Assembly: GCA_038198445.1 (NCBI GenBank)
Contig: JBBPZZ010000180.1
Coordinates: 1 to 6,164 of the forward strand
Source of the DNA: JACDDK01 sp038198445
Lineage (GTDB): Bacteria > Actinomycetota > Rubrobacteria > Rubrobacterales > Rubrobacteraceae
DNA: 6,164 bases
Reading direction: 5' to 3'
The notes under the pieces are model-generated. The model saw only the letters and a list, made by a program, of their open reading frames with translations. It did no database searches and had not been told where the DNA came from. This document shows, piece by piece, positions 1 to 6,164 of this stretch (positions are counted from its first letter, which is position 1; every line of letters starts with the position of its first letter). Both the position numbers and the translations under genes were made by a program.

Positions 1-287
1 CCGCCCAGGACTCCCATCGCAAGCGAGGCGTCGGCCGCGTTCCGCATTGCCTTCGAGCCCGTGGCGACATCCAGCCCATCAAACACTATAGCCGCCGTCC
101 ATGCCCCCGTGGGGACGTCCGTTAGCGCCGGATGCAGCGGAAGTTCCAACGGCGTACCGTCCAGTATGTTGCGGACCGTGGTACCGCCGGCCTCGACCGC
201 TCTCTGCACCTCCGGCTGGACGGCATCGGAGATCCTATCCAGAAACGGCAGCGCCTCTATGATGCGCTGGCTTATCGTTGACCCCAT
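1..287 (-). CDS. DUF2231 domain-containing membrane protein, N-terminal part (3' end outside window)
   Basis: Reading the minus strand from an ATG at 287 gives an open frame of 95 complete codons that continues past the left edge, so the C-terminus is missing. A purine-rich AAGGGTGAG lies a few bases upstream (about 292-300) and supports this start. The stretch PLHPALTDVPTGAWTAA at residues 50-66 matches the start of DUF2231, a small family of predicted multi-span membrane proteins of unknown function. It is preceded by an amphipathic N-terminal segment of about 45 residues. In relatives the signature is usually GHPLHP; here it reads ELPLHP, so the first histidine is absent. Some actinobacterial proteins with this N-terminus carry a Rieske iron-sulfur domain further on; that part would lie outside the window. 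The start is 78 bases after the GT87 stop, so the two may be co-transcribed. The family call is good; the function is unknown. Confidence 0.75.
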   Translation of the reverse strand, partial: MGSTISQRIIEALPFLDRISDAVQPEVQRAVEAGGTTVRNILDGTPLELPLHPALTDVPTGAWTAAIVFDGLDVATGSKAMRNAADASLAMGVLG

Positions 288-365
288 ATCTCTCACCCTT
301 CTCGAAGGAGAAACCTGCCTGCGAACGATTATGCCACACCGCGAGAGACCGAACCCAGACGCTAA

Positions 366-1544
366 TCAAACCTTTCCCGTTTCGGGTTTCAGGTCCGTCG
401 CGTACTCCTGGCCTTTCCCGAGGGTCAGGAAAGCGAGCCAATGCGCGATAAGCACGTATAAGTAGAGCGTGAGCGCCAGCGTCGCCAGAGCCGTGTCCTT
501 GCCCTGCCACAGAAGAGGCCACTGCGGCGGGATGAACTGCAGCGCGAGCAACAGCAGCGCGAGGGGCGTCCGTCCCCGCGCCATGAGCAGCAGGATTGCC
601 GGCGCGAGCAGCATCAGGTAGTTGTTCCAGGCGACGGGCGAGGCCAGAAGCGAGGCGGCCGTCAGCGCCCATAGGCCACCTTCAGCCTCATGCCGGACTC
701 TCGCGGCGGTCAGGATTGTGATCCCAACCCCGACAGCGTAGGCCGCGGGAACCAGCCAGGGCAACGTCGCAAGCGGCTCGGCGAACTTGTTTTCCGTAAA
801 CATCCGGGCCACCGACGCGGGTAACGAAGCATTGTCCCAGTAGGTACTGAGCGGTGAGCGGAGGAGTATCCCGAACCAGTCAAGCGTCGCCCGCGGCCCG
901 AGCGCCACCACGCCGATCAGCGTTCCCACGAGCCCGGTAACTATCGCCGCCGCGAACGCCCTCCACCGCAGGCGCACTACCGGCCACAGTAAGACCGGCG
1001 CGAGCGAAGGTTTCAGGGCAACCACCAGCCCCAGGGCAACACCGGAGAGCAGGTGACGTTCCCGCCGGTCCCAGACCCAGGCCGCCACGAGCCCCAGCGC
1101 CAACACCGGGTACATCTGCCCGAGCGCGAGCGTCGCGAGGAAAGGAGAGGACATGAACAGCATCCCCGTCGCAAGTACGGCCCATCCGGCGCGAAGCCGC
1201 ACCTCGCCGGCCATCCACGCCAGGTATCCGATGGTCATGAGCGCGGAGACCATGACGAACGTCCGGTAGGCGGTCAGCGGCTCCATGAGTCCGAACGGGC
1301 CGAGTATTACCGTCCAGAGGGGCGGGTTCAGGTTCTCAAGACGCGCTCCCGCGTCGTAGATGTTCCGCCCGTTCCACATCGCGTCCGCCGAGCGCCAGAA
1401 AGTATCAAAGTCCGCGTGAACGTCCATCGAATCGGTTGAGATCCTCTCAAGAGTCCCGGCGCCGAAGCTCACGTTCATCCCGAGCGAGACCAGCACGACC
1501 CCGACCGCAACCATGACCAGAACCGCGCTCCAGAACGCCCGCAT
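366..1544 (-). CDS. GT87-family (DUF2029) polyprenyl-phosphate-sugar-dependent glycosyltransferase, integral membrane
   Basis: A complete 392-residue protein, about the usual length for glycosyltransferase family 87 (GT-C fold). These enzymes transfer mannose or another sugar from a polyprenyl-phosphate donor on the outer face of the membrane; the acceptor here cannot be told. Visible marks in order: an N-terminal membrane span (about 6-27); an external loop with DFDTFW and WNGRNIYD (45-64), whose Asp45/Asp47 are candidates for the catalytic acid; NPPLW (73-77); LGQMYPVLALGL (141-152); a Gly-rich span ending in LKPSLAP (177-183); NASLPASVARMF (238-249); and ASPVAWNNYLMLLAP (301-315). About ten hydrophobic segments are visible, with Arg-rich short loops such as DRRER (159-163). 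ATG at 1544 is chosen because it precedes the first span; its ribosome binding site (GGATGAG, about 9 bases upstream) is only moderate. It follows a tRNA-Ser gene on the same strand with a 106-base gap and has no obvious functional partner nearby. Confidence 0.8.
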   Translation of the reverse strand: MRAFWSAVLVMVAVGVVLVSLGMNVSFGAGTLERISTDSMDVHADFDTFWRSADAMWNGRNIYDAGARLENLNPPLWTVILGPFGLMEPLTAYRTFVMVSALMTIGYLAWMAGEVRLRAGWAVLATGMLFMSSPFLATLALGQMYPVLALGLVAAWVWDRRERHLLSGVALGLVVALKPSLAPVLLWPVVRLRWRAFAAAIVTGLVGTLIGVVALGPRATLDWFGILLRSPLSTYWDNASLPASVARMFTENKFAEPLATLPWLVPAAYAVGVGITILTAARVRHEAEGGLWALTAASLLASPVAWNNYLMLLAPAILLLMARGRTPLALLLLALQFIPPQWPLLWQGKDTALATLALTLYLYVLIAHWLAFLTLGKGQEYATDLKPETGKV

Positions 1545-1616
1545 TATTGAGATCTCATCCCGCTAGAAATGCAAACCATAATCCGGAATCATACGCCCCC
1601 GAAAGGACGGATTCCT

Positions 1617-1633
1617 AAAAACGACGATAGTCG
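1617..1633 (-). terminator. Possible short intrinsic terminator after tRNA-Ser
   Basis: On the minus strand, about 17 bases past the tRNA 3' end, CGAC-TATC-GTCG forms a 4-bp stem with a 4-base loop and is followed directly by five T residues. The layout is that of an intrinsic terminator, but the stem is very short, so it would be weak. If it leaks, transcription could continue into the GT87 gene. Confidence 0.3.
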
Positions 1634-1650
1634 GAGAGAAAGCGTTACCG

Positions 1651-1743
1651 TGGCGGAGAGGGGGGGATTCGAACCCCCGATGCCGGGTTTACCGACATAA
1701 CGGTTTTCGAGACCGCCGCATTCAACCGCTCTGCCACCTCTCC
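1651..1743 (-). tRNA. tRNA-Ser (anticodon CGA)
   Basis: The minus strand folds as a 93-base class II tRNA. The acceptor stem GGAGAGG (1743-1737) pairs with CCTCTCC (1661-1655), followed by discriminator G and an encoded CCA (1653-1651). The anticodon loop CTCGAAA, closed by GCGGT/ACCGT, places CGA at positions 34-36, reading the serine codon UCG. The T arm is GGGGG-TTCGAAT-CCCCC (1678-1662). The long variable arm TGTCGG-TAAAC-CCGGCA is the hallmark of serine tRNAs and, with the anticodon, rules out leucine or tyrosine. No second copy of its 3' end is visible nearby, so there is no sign that it serves as an integration site here. Confidence 0.96.
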
Positions 1744-1750
1744 GCGCGAG

Positions 1751-1779
1751 AGTTTAACCCAAGAACGCGGAGCCGTCAC
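1751..1779 (-). promoter_or_regulatory. Probable sigma-70-type promoter for tRNA-Ser
   Basis: On the minus strand GTGACG (1779-1774; 4 of 6 matches to TTGACA) and TAAACT (1756-1751; 4 of 6 matches to TATAAT) are exactly 17 bases apart. Transcription would start within a few bases of the mature tRNA 5' end at 1743, leaving almost no leader. The spacing and position are good; the hexamers are only partial matches. Confidence 0.45.
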
Positions 1780-1866
1780 ACCCGGAGATTAGTCGCTTCC
1801 CTCTCCAACACCGGCTCGCGCACTATTCGTCCGTTGACTTCGAGGTGGCGGTCAGCGCCGGAGGAT

Positions 1867-1897
1867 TGGATGGCTCCCGGTAAACAGGAGCCATCCA
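1867..1897 (-). terminator. Perfect 11-bp hairpin, likely transcript end of ptsI-ppdK
   Basis: TGGATGGCTCC (1867-1877) and its exact reverse complement GGAGCCATCCA (1887-1897) flank a 9-base loop. The hairpin starts 39 bases past the ppdK stop codon and upstream of the tRNA promoter, where an operon terminator is expected. It has no T tract on either strand, which is common for terminators in GC-rich Actinobacteria but leaves the call unproven; it could instead protect the 3' end of the mRNA. The rest of the 1744-1936 gap shows only the promoter described separately. Confidence 0.6.
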
Positions 1898-1936
1898 CTG
1901 ATTACGTTTGCAGCTACCTCTAGTGGTACGAGCGGG

Positions 1937-4597
1937 TCACTTCTCCAGGGCGGCCTGGGCGGCGGCGAGGCGCGCGCCGGGGACCCGGAAGGGTGAGCAC
2001 GAGACGTAATCCAGGCCGGTCTCGTGGAAGAAGGCGACGCTCTTGGGGTCGCCGCCGTGTTCGCCGCAGACGCCCAGCTTCAGGCTCGGGTTGGTCTCCC
2101 GGCCACGCTCGCGGGCCATCTTGACCAGTTCGCCAACGCCGCCCTGATCCAACGCCTCGAAGGGGTTTTTGAGGAGGAGCCCGTTTTTCAGGTATTCCGC
2201 CAGGAACTTCTCCTCCGCGTCGTCGCGGCTTATTCCGCAGACCATCTGGGTGAGGTCGTTGGTGCCGAAAGAGAAGAAGTCGGCGTGTTCGGCGATCTCG
2301 TCCGCGACAATGCACGCCCTCGGAAGCTCGATCATGGTCCCGATCGGTAGGCTCTCTCCGGCTAGTTCCTCCAGGATCAAATTACGCATCCTCTCCAGCT
2401 CGGACGGGAAGCCGACGAGCGGGATCATTATCTCGACGACCGGATTCCCCCCGCTCTCCCGGACGGTCCTGGCGGCCTTTGCTATGGCCCGCGCCTGCAT
2501 CAGATATACCTCGGGCTTGAGGAGTCCGAGCCTACATCCCCGCAGCCCGAGCATCGGGTTCCGCTCCTCCAGGTTCTCCGCGACCCGGAGCTGCCGTCGT
2601 TGCTCTTCGGCCTCCTCGCCGAGCGCCTCCCGCTCGGCGATCTCCTTCGCAAGGTCCTTCGAGTCCGGCAGGAACTCGTGCAGCGGCGGGTCGAGCAAGC
2701 GCACGGTAACCGGCAGACCATCCATCGCCCGGAAGATACCCTCGAAGTCCTCGCACTGCATGGGTTCGAGCTTATTGAGGGCTTCTTCGAGGGCCTCTTC
2801 GCCCTCGGAGAGGATCATCTCGCGCATGATCTTGAGCCGCTCGCCCTCCATGAACATGTGCTCCGTGCGGCACAGCCCAATTCCCTCCGCGCCGAGTTCC
2901 CTGGCCCGCCGCGCGTCCTCCGGCGTGTCGGCGTTGGCCCTGACGCCCAACGCGCGCGCCTCGTCGGCCCAACCGAGCACGGTCTCGAAGTCCTCGCTCA
3001 GCTCGGGCGGGACCAGCGGCGCCTCGCCCCGGATAACGTCACCGTTGGAGCCGTCTATGGTGAGTACGTCACCGGCCTCGAAGGTCTCGCCGCCCAGACG
3101 GACCACGCCCGTCTTGCGGTCGATCTTGAGGGCGTTACAGCCGGTTACGGCGGGTTTGCCCATCCCGCGGGCGACGACCGCCGCGTGGCTCGTCATACCG
3201 CCCAGGGCGGTCAGTACGCCCGTCGCGGCGATCATGCCCTCCACGTCGTCCGGGGTGGTCTCGCGGCGCACCAGCAGCACCGCCTCCCCGTTCTCGGCCC
3301 GCTCTTTCGCCTCCTCGGCCGAGAAGACTATCTTCCCCGATGCCGCCCCCGGCGAGGCCGGGAGACCGTGCGCGAGCACGTCCAGGTCCGCCTCCGGGTC
3401 GATGCGCGCGTGGAGGAGTTGGTCGAGAGAGGAGGGCTCCACGCGCAGGACGGCCTCCGCGTGGGAGATGAGCCCTTCCTCGGCCATCTCGCGTGCGATC
3501 CTCAGCGCCGCCGCCCCGGTGCGTTTGCCGCTCCTGGTCTGGAGCATGTACAGCCGGTCGCGCTCGATGGTGAACTCCATGTCCTGCATGTCCCCGTACT
3601 CGCGCTCCAGCCGCTCCGCCGTCTCCAGGAACTGGTTGTAGGCCTGGGGAAGTACCTCCTCCATCTCCGGGAGCGGACGCGGCGTGCGGATACCCGCGAC
3701 CACGTCCTCACCCTGGGCATTCAGTAGGAACTCGCCGAAGAGACCCTGATCCCCGGTCGCCGGGTTGCGGGTGAACGCCACCCCGGTCGCCGAAGTCTCC
3801 CCCATGTTCCCGAAGACCATCTGCTGCACGGTAACAGCCGTCCCCAGGTTATCCGGGATGCCGACCTCCCTGCGGTACGCCACGGCCCGCTCCCCGAGCC
3901 ACGAATCGAAGACCGCCCCTATCGCAAGCTCTAGCTGCCCGTAGGGGTCTTCGGGGATCTCCACCCCGGTCTCCTGGGCCACGATCTCCTTGAACCGGCT
4001 CACCAGTTCTTCGAGGTCATCAGACGTAAGCTCCGTATCCGTCTCGACGCCCCGCTCTTCCTTCATCTCCTCGATGGCGTCCTCGAAGAGATGGCCCGGC
4101 GCCTTCAACACGATCTCCCCGAACGCCTGAATAAAGCGCCGGTGCGAATCACGGGCGAAGCGTTCGTCACCCGTACTCGCCGCCAGACCACTCACGGTGG
4201 CGTCGTTCAGACCGAGGTTCAGGACGGTGTCCATCATCCCCGGCATGGAGACCGCCGCGCCGCTCCTCACGGAGACCAAAAGCGGTCTCTCCGGGTCTCC
4301 GAACCCCCGGTCGGTCGCTTCCTCCACGCGCCGGAGGTTCTCTCTCACCTCGTCCATCAAGCCCTCGGGCATCTCACGGGTCTTTATGTAGGAGACGCAG
4401 GCCTCCGTCGTGATGACGAAGCCCTCCGGCACGGGGAGGCCGAGGCCGCGCATCCGGATGAGCCCCGAACCTTTTCCCCCGCAGAGAGCGCGGACGTCCA
4501 CGGACCCAACATCATCCGAGAACCCGTACACTAACCTCCCGGTCCTCGCTTGAGCGGTCCCGCCGCCCGTCTGGCGGTTTTCCTCTGGCGCCTTCAT
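1937..4597 (-). CDS. ppdK: Pyruvate, phosphate dikinase (PPDK)
   Basis: A cytoplasmic enzyme of 886 residues, full length for the family, that interconverts ATP + phosphate + pyruvate and AMP + diphosphate + PEP. Domains in order: N-terminal ATP-grasp-like nucleotide-binding region with GGKGSGL (40-46), LVSVRSGAAVSMPGMMDT (107-124) and TGVAFTRNPATGD (271-283); central phosphohistidine domain with GGMTSHAAVVARGMG (466-480), catalytic His471 and the adjacent regulatory-type Thr469; C-terminal PEP/pyruvate barrel with GIGLCRTEHMF (572-582), LLDPPLHEF (634-642), SFGTNDLTQ (776-784) and GVCGEHGGDP (842-851) containing catalytic Cys844. LLDPPLHEF and GEHGGDP separate it from PEP synthase and enzyme I. 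The ATG at 4597 is preferred over an in-frame ATG at 4630: it has AAAGGAAG at ideal spacing, whereas the upstream ATG lies in a hairpin loop with no binding site. It sits 63 bases after ptsI and is probably co-transcribed with it. The retained Thr would allow control by a PDRP-type kinase/phosphorylase, none of which is in this window. Confidence 0.97.
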   Translation of the reverse strand: MKAPEENRQTGGGTAQARTGRLVYGFSDDVGSVDVRALCGGKGSGLIRMRGLGLPVPEGFVITTEACVSYIKTREMPEGLMDEVRENLRRVEEATDRGFGDPERPLLVSVRSGAAVSMPGMMDTVLNLGLNDATVSGLAASTGDERFARDSHRRFIQAFGEIVLKAPGHLFEDAIEEMKEERGVETDTELTSDDLEELVSRFKEIVAQETGVEIPEDPYGQLELAIGAVFDSWLGERAVAYRREVGIPDNLGTAVTVQQMVFGNMGETSATGVAFTRNPATGDQGLFGEFLLNAQGEDVVAGIRTPRPLPEMEEVLPQAYNQFLETAERLEREYGDMQDMEFTIERDRLYMLQTRSGKRTGAAALRIAREMAEEGLISHAEAVLRVEPSSLDQLLHARIDPEADLDVLAHGLPASPGAASGKIVFSAEEAKERAENGEAVLLVRRETTPDDVEGMIAATGVLTALGGMTSHAAVVARGMGKPAVTGCNALKIDRKTGVVRLGGETFEAGDVLTIDGSNGDVIRGEAPLVPPELSEDFETVLGWADEARALGVRANADTPEDARRARELGAEGIGLCRTEHMFMEGERLKIMREMILSEGEEALEEALNKLEPMQCEDFEGIFRAMDGLPVTVRLLDPPLHEFLPDSKDLAKEIAEREALGEEAEEQRRQLRVAENLEERNPMLGLRGCRLGLLKPEVYLMQARAIAKAARTVRESGGNPVVEIMIPLVGFPSELERMRNLILEELAGESLPIGTMIELPRACIVADEIAEHADFFSFGTNDLTQMVCGISRDDAEEKFLAEYLKNGLLLKNPFEALDQGGVGELVKMARERGRETNPSLKLGVCGEHGGDPKSVAFFHETGLDYVSCSPFRVPGARLAAAQAALEK

Positions 4598-4602
4598 GCT
4601 CT

Positions 4603-4610
4603 CTTCCTTT
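4603..4610 (-). promoter_or_regulatory. Ribosome binding site deciding the ppdK start
   Basis: The minus strand reads AAAGGAAG followed by AGAGC and then ATG at 4597. This is a strong Shine-Dalgarno match at good spacing and sets the ppdK start 11 codons inside the longest open frame. It lies almost directly against the base of the hairpin at 4613-4652. Confidence 0.75.
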
Positions 4611-4612
4611 CC

Positions 4613-4652
4613 TTCGCGCCCGTCGCGCATGTGGTCTCGCGAGGGGCGCGAA
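4613..4652 (-). promoter_or_regulatory. Large hairpin between ptsI and ppdK
   Basis: On the minus strand TTCGCGCCC (4652-4644) pairs perfectly with GGGCGCGAA (4621-4613). After one C-C mismatch, TCGCG (4642-4638) pairs with CGCGA (4627-4623), closing a 10-base loop. That is 14 base pairs, mostly G-C. It begins 8 bases after the ptsI stop and ends 2 bases before the ppdK Shine-Dalgarno. No T tract follows, so classical termination is unlikely. An RNA-processing or stabilising element, partial attenuation, or tuning of ppdK translation are all possible. The structure is seen directly; its role is inferred. Confidence 0.6.
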
Positions 4653-4660
4653 AATCCTGC

Positions 4661-6164
4661 CTACAACTCGGAGACGATCTTCTTGGCCCTGGGGATGGAC
4701 GGGGCGCTCATGCTGAGTTCGGTAACGCCGAGCTCGACGAGTTTGGAGATCATCTCCGGCTCCCCGGCCGATTCGCCGCACACGCCGACCCAGATCCCCG
4801 CTTCCCTGGCCGCCTCGCAGGTCTTCCCGATCAGGTCCAGCACCGCCGGATGGTCCGCGCTCTGCAGGCGCGTCAGGCGCTCGTTGCCCCGGTCGGCGGC
4901 CAGCGTGTACTGCACCAAATCGTTCGTCCCGACGGAGAAGAACGCGACCTCCGGCGCGATGTCCTGAGCCCGGATCGCCGCCGCCGGAGTCTCGACCATC
5001 ACCCCGACCTCGACCTCGCCGTACTCCGTACCCTCGTTCTTCAACTCCTGGCGGCACTCTTCGAGGATCTCTTTCGCGGCGCGAAGCTCCACGTTGTCCA
5101 CGACCATAGGGAACATTATTCGCAGTTTTCCGTAGGGCGCGGCGCGCAGGATCGCGCGTAGCTGCGGCTTGAACAACTCGGGGACGTCCAGGCACATCCG
5201 GATGCCGCGCCAGCCGAGGAACGGGTTCTCTTCCTCGGGCTGGTCCACGCCGGGCAGGTCCTTGTCCCCGCCAACGTCCATCGTGCGGAGGATGACGGGC
5301 CGATCTCCAAACTCCTCGGCGACCTTGCGGTACGCCTCGTACTGCTCCTCTTCGGAGGGGAGGTCCGAGCGCTTCATGAACAGGAACTCCGTGCGGAAGA
5401 GCCCGACGCCCTCCGCTCCCCACTCGATAGCGCCCTCCGCCTCCTCGGCCGATCCGATGTTGGCGGCGACCTCGATGCGGCGACCGTCGCTCGTGCGGGC
5501 TTCGGTATGCTTGTACTCTTCGAGCAGGGCGGCCTCCGTGTCGGCGTCCCTCTGCTTCTGCTCGAAGTCGGAGATCACGTCCTCTTCCGGGTCGGTTACC
5601 GCGTAGCCCTCCGTACCGTCGATGGCGACGACCCCGGCCCCGAGGGCGTCTTCCAGGTCCGCCCCGATCCCGACCACTGCCGGGATGCCGAAGGAGCGGG
5701 CCATGATGGAGACGTGCGAGGTACGCGAGCCCTCGGCGACCACGAAGCCCAGGGCCATCCCCTTGGGGATGCGGGCCGTGTCGGAAGGGGCGAGGTTTAG
5801 AGCCAGGATCACGGACGGCTCCGCGAGGGATTCGAGGCCGGTGGCCCCGCTGCCCATTAGCTCGGCGGCGATCTGGGACGCCACGTCGCGCACGTCGTCG
5901 GCGCGGGCGGCCATGTACTCGTCGTCCAGCGCGGCGAACATCCCCGCGAACTCCTCGCCGACGGAGATCACGGCGGCCTCCGGGCTCTCCAGAGCCTTTA
6001 CGCGCTCCTCTACCTCGGACTGAAACTCGGGGTCTTCGGCCATCTCGACGTGGGCGTCGAAGATACCGGCCTCCTTCTCGCTGCCGCCCTCCCGCATCTC
6101 ATCCGCGGTCGCGGAGAGCTTCCTGGAGACGACCTCGACAGCCTCCTGGAAGCGCCCCATCTCC
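4661..6164 (-). CDS. ptsI: Phosphoenolpyruvate-protein phosphotransferase (PTS enzyme I), 5' end outside window
   Basis: Enzyme I takes phosphate from PEP onto a histidine and passes it to HPr, starting the sugar phosphotransferase relay in the cytoplasm. The frame is open to the right edge. Numbering from the internal Met at 6160, 499 residues are visible: the helical HPr-binding region with DEYMAARADDVRDVASQI (80-97); the phosphohistidine domain GSRTSHVSIMARSFGIPAVVG (144-164) with active His149; then the PEP barrel with GVGLFRTEFLFM (251-262), MDVGGDKDLPG (294-304), NPFLGWRGIR (312-321), VGTNDLVQYTL (410-420) and GVCGESAGEP (459-468) with catalytic Cys461. These match E. coli His189 and Cys502 with a constant offset of about 41, so roughly 40 N-terminal residues are missing and the Met at 6160 is not the true start. 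I cannot exclude that the missing part also carries a fused HPr or EIIA domain, as in FPr- or DhaM-type proteins. The C-terminus is about 30 residues shorter than in E. coli. ppdK follows directly. Confidence 0.95.
   Translation of the reverse strand, partial: EMGRFQEAVEVVSRKLSATADEMREGGSEKEAGIFDAHVEMAEDPEFQSEVEERVKALESPEAAVISVGEEFAGMFAALDDEYMAARADDVRDVASQIAAELMGSGATGLESLAEPSVILALNLAPSDTARIPKGMALGFVVAEGSRTSHVSIMARSFGIPAVVGIGADLEDALGAGVVAIDGTEGYAVTDPEEDVISDFEQKQRDADTEAALLEEYKHTEARTSDGRRIEVAANIGSAEEAEGAIEWGAEGVGLFRTEFLFMKRSDLPSEEEQYEAYRKVAEEFGDRPVILRTMDVGGDKDLPGVDQPEEENPFLGWRGIRMCLDVPELFKPQLRAILRAAPYGKLRIMFPMVVDNVELRAAKEILEECRQELKNEGTEYGEVEVGVMVETPAAAIRAQDIAPEVAFFSVGTNDLVQYTLAADRGNERLTRLQSADHPAVLDLIGKTCEAAREAGIWVGVCGESAGEPEMISKLVELGVTELSMSAPSIPRAKKIVSEL

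Noticed and set aside
366..390. Small CCCG-AAA-CGGG hairpin at the 3' end of the GT87 gene as a terminator.
   Set aside because: Four base pairs inside coding sequence with no T run after it; not distinguishable from background at this GC content.
61..465. A plus-strand 134-codon open frame.
   Set aside because: It lies opposite the DUF2231 N-terminus and the GT87 C-terminus, with no recognisable motif and a Ser/Ala-rich shadow composition.
1585..1615. Inverted repeat GGAATC/GATTCC between the tRNA and the GT87 gene.
   Set aside because: Only 6 bp in the outer stem, an uneven inner stem with a bulge and no T tract; likely chance.
1588..1616. A -10-like TATGAT (1593-1588) as a GT87 promoter.
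   Set aside because: At 17-base spacing the -35 position reads AGGAAT, a poor match; too weak to annotate.
1651..1680. tRNA-Ser 3' end as an attachment site for an integrated element.
   Set aside because: No second copy of the tRNA 3' end and no integrase or phage-like gene in the window.
2169..3641. A 490-codon open frame on the plus strand, and a 375-codon one at 2600-3727, opposite ppdK.
   Set aside because: Both are antisense to a complete, motif-rich ppdK. Their Ser/Arg- or His/Arg-rich composition is typical of shadow frames in GC-rich genes, and no family motif is visible.
4598..4630. An 11-codon longer ppdK start at the ATG at 4630.
   Set aside because: That ATG lies in the loop of the intercistronic hairpin with no ribosome binding site; the ATG at 4597 has a strong one.
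4512..5423. A 303-codon minus-strand open frame.
   Set aside because: It overlaps ptsI and the ppdK start in another frame, is extremely Arg/Gly-rich and crosses the intergenic hairpin; a shadow.

Overview
This window looks like a chromosomal segment from a GC-rich bacterium, probably an actinomycete. A Rubrobacter-like lineage is my best guess, from the high GC, the Glu/Arg-rich proteins, the ptsI/ppdK pair and a DUF2231 protein. I recognise this by eye and cannot confirm it by search. Every gene I can support lies on the minus strand, so transcription runs from the right end of the window to the left.

From right to left: (1) 6164-4661, enzyme I of the PEP:sugar phosphotransferase system (ptsI), missing about 40 N-terminal residues beyond the window edge. 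(2) A 63-base gap holding a strong imperfect hairpin that abuts the ribosome binding site of the next gene. (3) 4597-1937, a full-length pyruvate, phosphate dikinase (ppdK). (4) 1936-1744, a non-coding gap with a perfect 11-bp hairpin, the likely end of the ptsI-ppdK transcript, followed by a probable promoter. (5) 1743-1651, a tRNA-Ser with anticodon CGA. (6) 1650-1545, a short gap with a possible weak tRNA terminator. (7) 1544-366, a multi-membrane-span GT87-type (DUF2029) glycosyltransferase. (8) 287-1, the N-terminus of a DUF2231 protein that runs off the left edge.

The main biological unit is ptsI-ppdK. Enzyme I spends PEP to charge HPr, releasing pyruvate. PPDK can turn pyruvate back into PEP using ATP and phosphate, or run in the glycolytic direction. 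The two enzymes are distant homologues sharing a phosphohistidine domain and a PEP-binding barrel, and their key residues are intact. The GT87 and DUF2231 genes have no evident link to that pair.

I see no mobile element, CRISPR array, integration scar, broken gene or clearly undescribed system. The most unusual signal is the hairpin between ptsI and ppdK.
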